NCBI GenBank assembly: GCA_900539345.1
Contig: UQBS01000057.1
Coordinates: 1 to 18,850, forward strand
Origin: an uncultured Coriobacteriaceae bacterium
GTDB taxonomy: Bacteria; Actinomycetota; Coriobacteriia; Coriobacteriales; UMGS124
Direction: 5' to 3'
DNA: 18,850 bases
The position numbers and the translations under genes were made by a program. Shown here piece after piece: positions 15,486 to 18,850 of this stretch (position 1 is its first letter; each line of letters starts with the position of its first letter). The notes under the pieces were generated by a model, which saw nothing but the letters and a program-made list of their open reading frames with translations, ran no database searches and was not told where the DNA came from.

Positions 15486-15938
15486 TTACATAAGCTCAGT
15501 TGTCCAGTTGAGCTCTTGAATCTTGCCCTCCAGCTCGCGCAGCTCTTTTGAGAGGGCATCGACCTGTTTTTGAAGTGGAGCGACGGCCACGGAGGGCAGA
15601 ATCTTAATCTCGGAATGAGTGGCGCGCATCACCGTGGCGCTGGCGCTGTCCAGAAAATCGCGCAGCACCCCCACTTTGAGCCGCAGGCAGTCGCGATGGG
15701 CGAGCAACTGGGTAAGAGTCTGCCCGTCGGCCACTGTCCGCGCGTTGGTCAGGTTGATGTGGGCAATAAGCTCGTCGAGCTGCGTCGTTGTTTGGTCGAG
15801 CTGAGCCAAGAGCTCCTGGGGGTCCTCGGCCGGCTCCTCGCCTTGTTGAACCTTGGCGTTAGCTGCAAGGCGTGAACGGAGCTGCTCGATATGCTGCTGT
15901 GCGGCCGCTCGATCGGCCAGGGCCTGGGCAAGTTTCAT
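15486..15938 (-). CDS. DIP1984-family (septicolysin-like) coiled-coil protein
   Basis: A 150-residue, charged, mostly helical protein. I recognise the family by the MKLAQAL start, the KVQQGEEPAEDP segment, the AHINLTNARTV segment, the HRDCLRLK segment, and the C-terminal KELRELEGKIQELNWTTEL. The family is small, common in Actinomycetota and Firmicutes, and has no established role. The septicolysin name comes from an early haemolysin label that is not well supported. Two long helices (about 1-60 and 115-145) look like coiled coil. There is no signal peptide or membrane segment, so it is cytoplasmic. AGGAGG stands 10 bases before the ATG at 15938, and a TACAAT -10 box lies at 15982-15977. It is probably a single-gene unit. 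Confidence 0.88.
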   Translation of the reverse strand: MKLAQALADRAAAQQHIEQLRSRLAANAKVQQGEEPAEDPQELLAQLDQTTTQLDELIAHINLTNARTVADGQTLTQLLAHRDCLRLKVGVLRDFLDSASATVMRATHSEIKILPSVAVAPLQKQVDALSKELRELEGKIQELNWTTELM

Positions 15939-15976
15939 AGGCTGCAAACCTCCTGTTAGCTGACTATTTCAGGGGT

Positions 15977-15982
15977 ATTGTA
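15977..15982 (-). promoter_or_regulatory. Probable -10 box of the DIP1984-family gene
   Basis: TACAAT on the minus strand (15982-15977) matches TATAAT at five of six positions, about 39 bases before the ATG at 15938. No convincing -35 is seen. Confidence 0.4.
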
Positions 15983-16129
15983 CCCTGCTGATGACAGTCT
16001 GCGCTTATGTGCGCGCGTTTCGTTGTCCCGTGTCCCGGGCAGGGGCACAAGGGCCGTGCGCGGGCGGCCGGTCGGGTCGCCCAAAGGGCTACCTAAACAT
16101 AACATAGCTCTTCGTCAAGAAATGAATAA

Positions 16130-16153
16130 GGGCAGGCCCCTTAGAGCCTGCCC
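16130..16153 (-). terminator. Orphan minus-strand terminator
   Basis: On the minus strand GGGCAGGC and GCCTGCCC form a perfect 8-bp stem (16153-16146 with 16137-16130), with TCTAAGGG between, followed by TTATTCATTTCTT, which is T-rich. No minus-strand protein gene lies immediately upstream of it, so it may end a small RNA. Confidence 0.6.
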
Positions 16154-16330
16154 TGAACTGTAATGGGATGGGTTGGGGCCGTGGCTCAGGGGCCGATGGG
16201 GCAACCTCCTGTTTCCTTGGCGGGGGCGACGGGCTGGATTCGGCCCACGCCGATGCTGCCGTGGAAGTCCCGCTTCCTGGGCGAGAGGGCGATGGGCGTC
16301 CCCTATTGCTGCCCTAGACTGAAACGCACG
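16130..16330 (-). ncRNA. Candidate structured small RNA
   Basis: The call rests on the orphan terminator at 16130-16153 and on local stems in the minus-strand sequence before it, such as GGAAG and CTTCC around CGGGA. The 5' end is a guess, as no clear promoter is visible. I compared it by eye with the hallmarks of tmRNA, RNase P RNA and SRP RNA and found none. A 6S-type RNA is possible but not shown. Confidence 0.25.
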
Positions 16331-16462
16331 CCATGCCCATCGGGCGGCTGTTCGTATGCAAGGCTCCCGACGTGTATGATGATTGCCGGTGTATCGCGCA
16401 GGGGGCTGTGAGCCTGCTGCGCCAACGTGTTCGCTGGAAGAGACGACAGGGGAGGTGCGGCC

Positions 16463-17074
16463 ATGCTTGGAAAGACTCATGTGAGTGCGGGTATGGCGGC
16501 ATCTCTGCTGGTACTGCAGCCTGTGTCGGTCGCGCCGCTCGCGTGCGCTTTGCTTGGCGGGGCTCTCGGTGGATGGATCAGCGACATAGATGTGCGAGGG
16601 GCCAAGCTCGTACGAGGGACAATCGTAAGCGTGTGCGTAGTGGCGCTTGCATTTGCGAGCCGCTTTCTTGCGGAAATGTTTTCCGAGGTAGAGGCGCTTC
16701 AGGCGATGGCCCCCGAGATGGGGCCTGCTTCTGTCGTGGGCGCAGCTCTTTTTGCGGCTATCACGCTGCTTGGTTCGGTCACGGCCCATCGTACGTTTAC
16801 GCACTCACTTGTGGGCTGCGCGCTGTGGTATGTGGCGGCCTGCTTTCTTTGGCCGCAGGTTGCACCTGCGTTTGGCATCGGTTTGTGCAGCCATCTTATC
16901 CTTGACCTGCTCAACAAAGCCCCCAAGGGATCAATGCAGCTGTTCTTTCCCCTCAAGACGCGCGTGTGTCTTGACGTATGCCGTGCCGATGGTTTTGCAA
17001 ACGCGCTCGTCTGGAGTGCCTCCGTTATCGTGTGCGTCGTGTACGTGGGATGGCTCGTCATCTCGCGTTTCTAA
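16463..17074 (+). CDS. YdjM/DUF457-like membrane-bound metal-dependent hydrolase
   Basis: A 203-residue membrane protein with about four or five hydrophobic segments (near 12-38, 52-68, 90-106, 116-134 and 182-200). Family-type polar motifs lie at the segment edges: His6 in GKTHVSAG, Asp41 and Asp43 in SDID, His109 and His114 in HRTFTHS, and His144 and Asp148 in SHLILDLLN, followed by KGSMQLFFPL. These probably bind a metal. The family is named as metal-dependent hydrolases, and E. coli YdjM is SOS-regulated, but the substrate is unknown. The ATG at 16463 follows GGGGAGG by 7 bases. The frame is open 12 codons further, which would include that site. It stands alone, with a hairpin at 17091-17117 after its stop. 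Confidence 0.85.
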   Translation: MLGKTHVSAGMAASLLVLQPVSVAPLACALLGGALGGWISDIDVRGAKLVRGTIVSVCVVALAFASRFLAEMFSEVEALQAMAPEMGPASVVGAALFAAITLLGSVTAHRTFTHSLVGCALWYVAACFLWPQVAPAFGIGLCSHLILDLLNKAPKGSMQLFFPLKTRVCLDVCRADGFANALVWSASVIVCVVYVGWLVISRF

Positions 17075-17203
17075 TCTGGCGCTGGCAGGCGAGCTATCCG
17101 GAAAGGTGCCGGAGCTCACCACGGGGCGATCATGGGAGAGGTGGCCTGACTGGCTGTTCCGAGAGTCGTCTGGAACCCCGTGCGTAGGGAGTCTTGTGAG
17201 TCC

Positions 17204-17592
17204 ACTGAAAAGCGCTGTTTGTGTTCAGGTGCACCAAGCCTTGATCCCCATTTCACCCGTCGTGAAGGCTCGCTGAAAAATAACAGCCTGTGTTCAGACG
17301 CACACTAGCAGGCACTTGGAATCGACGGGGGCGCGGATCATCGAAAGCTGTCGCCTGTGTACAGATGCGCCGCGGTCGAAGGGACGTGGCTGAACTCAGG
17401 TTCAGGCCGTGTGCCACTGAACATTTGCTGTGCATGTTCAGGTGCCCGCAAAGGTGTTCAGAGCGGCCGCCCTTCTTTCATGTTTTAAAATTCTAAGTCA
17501 TCTGCCAGGTATTATATGCAGTTGTGATTGCATTGTTGCGTAATTGTGTTTGCATTCTGCCTGAACATGGCAGCGTTGATGTTCACCTTGCC
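17204..17592. repeat. Array of about five CTGAA...TTCAG dyad repeats
   Basis: Related 30-33-bp units lie at 17204-17234, 17272-17303, 17341-17370, 17416-17447 and 17560-17592. Most start CTGAA and end TTCAGGTGC or a close variant, giving an inverted repeat with a 13-15-bp centre. The first four are about 70 bp apart. A tight palindrome CTGAACTCAGGTTCAG sits at 17390-17405 and a lone TGTTCAG at 17455-17461. Such arrays are typical of multiple regulator sites, though a decayed repeat family is possible. Confidence 0.6.
17392..17403. promoter_or_regulatory. LexA-like box GAAC-N4-GTTC
   Basis: GAACTCAGGTTC fits the Gram-positive LexA (DinR) core GAACNNNNGTTC exactly. It lies 289 bp before the HsmA-like start and inside the dyad array, so it may be just one more array half-site pair with a shorter centre. 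Confidence 0.3.
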
Positions 17593-17614
17593 GGGGACGA
17601 AGATATCCTCAGTT

Positions 17615-17646
17615 CAAGGGGCGGCCAAAGCCGATCGGCCCCCTTG
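17615..17646 (+). other. Leader hairpin before the HsmA-like gene
   Basis: CAAGGG and CCCTTG, plus GGCC and GGCC, pair across a 10-nt loop with a 2-nt bulge, about 46 bases before the start codon. There is no T-tract, so it is a leader structure or mRNA stabiliser rather than a clear terminator. Confidence 0.4.
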
Positions 17647-17691
17647 GACCACCGACACCCCATCTCAACCTTACGTTAGGAGATCCTTCCT

Positions 17692-18186
17692 ATGAGCCCG
17701 CTCCTTCTGGCCGCCACGCTGACCATCACCCTTGCCTTCTTCGCCTACACCTTTGGCGTCTTCTCCGAGCGCCGCGCCGGTACTCTCAAGAAGGGTCACC
17801 TCGCCCTCTTCTGGCTCGGCCTGGCTTTTGATACCACCGGTACGACCATCATGTCCGTCATCGCTAGCGGCGGCGACGGCTCCATGTCGCCCCTGCATGC
17901 AATTACCGGTATCGTGGCCATCGCCCTCATGCTCTTCCACGCCCTGTGGGCTACCCGCGTGGTTCTGCGCGGCGACGCGGCGGCTCGCGAGAGCTTCCAT
18001 CGCCTGAGCATCTCCGTGTGGCTCTTCTGGCTCGTGCCTTACGTGGTCGGCCTGCTCATGGGTATCCCGGCCCTGCACTTCGGTGACTTCGCCGCCTGCG
18101 TCACCGCAATCGTCGGCGTCCTTGCCGTGGGCATCGTGCTTTGCATCAAGGCCAACGTCGCCCGTCGCAAGGCTGCAAAGAAGTAA
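17692..18186 (+). CDS. HsmA-family small integral membrane protein
   Basis: A 164-residue protein with four or five hydrophobic segments (about 3-23, 38-58, 67-91, 106-124 and 133-153) and a basic C-terminal tail. The segment FWLGLAFDTTGTTIM is what I recognise as the HsmA (TIGR03987) family signature. The family's function is not established to my knowledge. Histidines at 36, 69, 83, 103 and 129 lie in or at the ends of membrane segments, which would allow heme binding, but that is inference. TAGGAGA precedes the ATG by about 8 bases. It is monocistronic: a long repeat-rich leader lies before it and a strong terminator follows. Confidence 0.82.
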   Translation: MSPLLLAATLTITLAFFAYTFGVFSERRAGTLKKGHLALFWLGLAFDTTGTTIMSVIASGGDGSMSPLHAITGIVAIALMLFHALWATRVVLRGDAAARESFHRLSISVWLFWLVPYVVGLLMGIPALHFGDFAACVTAIVGVLAVGIVLCIKANVARRKAAKK

Positions 18187-18216
18187 GAAAGATACGAACC
18201 GGCACCTGCTTTTTGA

Positions 18217-18254
18217 GCCCGCATCCCAAGGTCGCCTTGGGGTGCGGGCTTTTC
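18217..18254 (+). terminator. Rho-independent terminator of the HsmA-like gene
   Basis: GCCCGCATCCCAAGG (18217-18231) and CCTTGGGGTGCGGGC (18235-18249) pair over 15 bp with one T-G pair and a TCG loop, followed by TTTTC. It is 30 bases after the stop codon and the strongest terminator in the window. Confidence 0.93.
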
Positions 18255-18742
18255 TATGTCGGCGAGGGGGAGACCGCTCGGGCGAGGAGCTGCGGGCAGA
18301 CTGGCCAGTCGTATCGGCCGTGTCGCAGACTTGGCCATGGTAGGCCGAGATATTGCGCGCCGTCGTGTTTGGCAATGGACGCGCGCGGCACCTTGTGTGG
18401 CCAGCCCGTCGGCCAGGGCCGGATTCCTGATATATGCAGAGAGGCTCGGCAAGCTTGCATGTGCTCGGAGGTGGGGATGGGCTGCGGGGGCCCCTGTACA
18501 TGAGAAGGCCCCGTCTGTCGTGCGGCCTGCTTCTCTGGGAAGTAAGGTGAGGCGCCTGTGTATGCGGGGGGGAGCCGAATCCGGCGACGTGGGCGGCGTG
18601 AGACGTGCGGGTCTTGGCATGCAGGGGGAACCTGCCCGTTGGGCCGCGGCTATCGGCGGGGGCTCTCCCGCGGTGCAGAAACGAGCCTAAACTATTATTA
18701 TCCCCCGACTTGTGTCCATCCGATGGAGCGCCCATCCCGCCC

Positions 18743-18772
18743 TTGCCCCCTGCCTGCGCGTGCGTGTATAGT
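18743..18772 (+). promoter_or_regulatory. Promoter of a gene starting right of the window
   Basis: TTGCCC (18743-18748) and TATAGT (18767-18772) are separated by 18 bp. The -10 matches consensus at five of six positions. Transcription would begin near 18779, giving a leader of at least 70 bases. Confidence 0.55.
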
Positions 18773-18841
18773 TCTCCCTCGCGCCGCACCCCAGCCGATG
18801 CGGCCGCGCGAACCCCGAGAACCGGATACTGCGGAAGACGC

Positions 18842-18848
18842 AGGAGGT
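18842..18848 (+). promoter_or_regulatory. Ribosome binding site of the next gene
   Basis: AGGAGGT is a near-perfect Shine-Dalgarno sequence at the very end of the window. With normal spacing the start codon falls a few bases past 18850, so the gene itself cannot be seen. Confidence 0.65.
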
Positions 18849-18850
18849 CA

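Larger units (their letters stand above)
15939..16462. other. Divergent intergenic region with a possible small RNA gene
   Basis: This 524-bp region separates a minus-strand gene from a plus-strand one. It holds the promoter of the left gene, a minus-strand terminator at 16130-16153, and about 300 bp of GC-rich sequence with several short potential stems and no credible gene. I see no LexA box before the YdjM-like gene. Confidence 0.5.
17075..17691. other. Long intergenic region with repeated dyad motifs
   Basis: This 617-bp gap holds a hairpin at 17091-17117 (GAGCT/CCGG against CCGG/AGCTC with a 2-nt bulge, no T-tract), an array of CTGAA/TTCAG dyads over 17204-17592, an AT-rich stretch at about 17479-17560 that could contain the promoter (TATTAT at 17510-17515), and a leader hairpin at 17615-17646. 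No protein gene is credible here. Confidence 0.6.
18187..18850. other. Intergenic region at the right edge
   Basis: After the terminator at 18217-18254 I find no gene. Open frames here lack ribosome binding sites. There is a weak hairpin at 18502-18535 (GAGAAGGCC against GGC and CTTCTC), an AT-rich patch at about 18690-18702, and the promoter and ribosome binding site of a gene starting beyond the window. Confidence 0.6.

Noticed and set aside
16160..16330. tmRNA, RNase P RNA, SRP RNA or a known riboswitch
   Set aside because: A stretch resembling the tmRNA start (CTGGATTCG) is present, but no matching 3' end or CCA is seen. The conserved RNase P, SRP and cobalamin, FMN or c-di-GMP riboswitch cores are absent by eye.
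18256..18690. Small protein of 144 residues after the HsmA-like gene
   Set aside because: Its start lies immediately after the terminator T-tract, there is no ribosome binding site, and its composition is Arg/Ala/Gly-rich as expected of non-coding GC-rich DNA.
17671..18789. Minus-strand open frame of 372 codons over the HsmA-like gene and the right gap
   Set aside because: It runs through a strong terminator hairpin and opposite a recognised membrane protein, with no domain.

Overview
The window looks like chromosomal DNA of a GC-rich, anaerobic actinobacterium, most likely a gut member of the Coriobacteriia (the Eggerthella, Slackia, Collinsella or Olsenella group). This is inferred from gene content: two 4Fe-4S aldo/keto reductases, a Tat-exported DmsA-type molybdoenzyme with its TorD chaperone, an exported multiheme cytochrome carrying covalent-FMN domains, a DIP1984-family protein and an HsmA-like membrane protein. 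No database search was run. No insertion sequence, integrase, CRISPR array, rRNA or tRNA gene was found.

Layout. 1-495 is non-coding, with a 28-bp direct repeat pair and hairpins. 496-1662 (-) is an aldo/keto reductase with two C-terminal Fe-S motifs. It diverges from 1896-4475 (+), an exported protein with three intact FMN-binding domains, one decayed domain and six CXXCH heme motifs. 4573-7341 (-) is a large SUV3-like helicase whose promoter region carries five tandem 23-bp repeats. 7763-11898 (+) is a three-gene operon: TorD-like chaperone, DmsA-like catalytic subunit and DmsB-like Fe-S subunit, closed by a clear terminator, with no DmsC membrane anchor. 12234-13769 (-) is a radical SAM protein with an in-frame minisatellite near its C-terminus. 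13918-15045 (-) is a second 4Fe-4S aldo/keto reductase. 15486-15938 (-) is a DIP1984-family coiled-coil protein. 16463-17074 (+) is a YdjM-like membrane hydrolase. 17692-18186 (+) is an HsmA-like membrane protein preceded by an array of CTGAA/TTCAG dyads. The last bases hold a promoter and ribosome binding site for a gene that starts just outside the window.

How the parts may fit together. The DMSO-reductase-type operon and the FMN/heme protein are both predicted to work on the outer side of the cytoplasmic membrane in anaerobic electron transfer. The two aldo/keto reductases and the radical SAM protein are cytoplasmic Fe-S enzymes. No gene here provides an obvious quinol-oxidising anchor for the molybdoenzyme, so electrons must arrive from a partner encoded elsewhere or from an unrecognised one.

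The least explained elements are non-coding: the 23-bp array before the helicase, the dyad array before the HsmA-like gene, a 214-bp element bounded by perfect 17-bp inverted repeats, and a minus-strand terminator at 16130-16153 with no gene in front of it, which suggests a small RNA.
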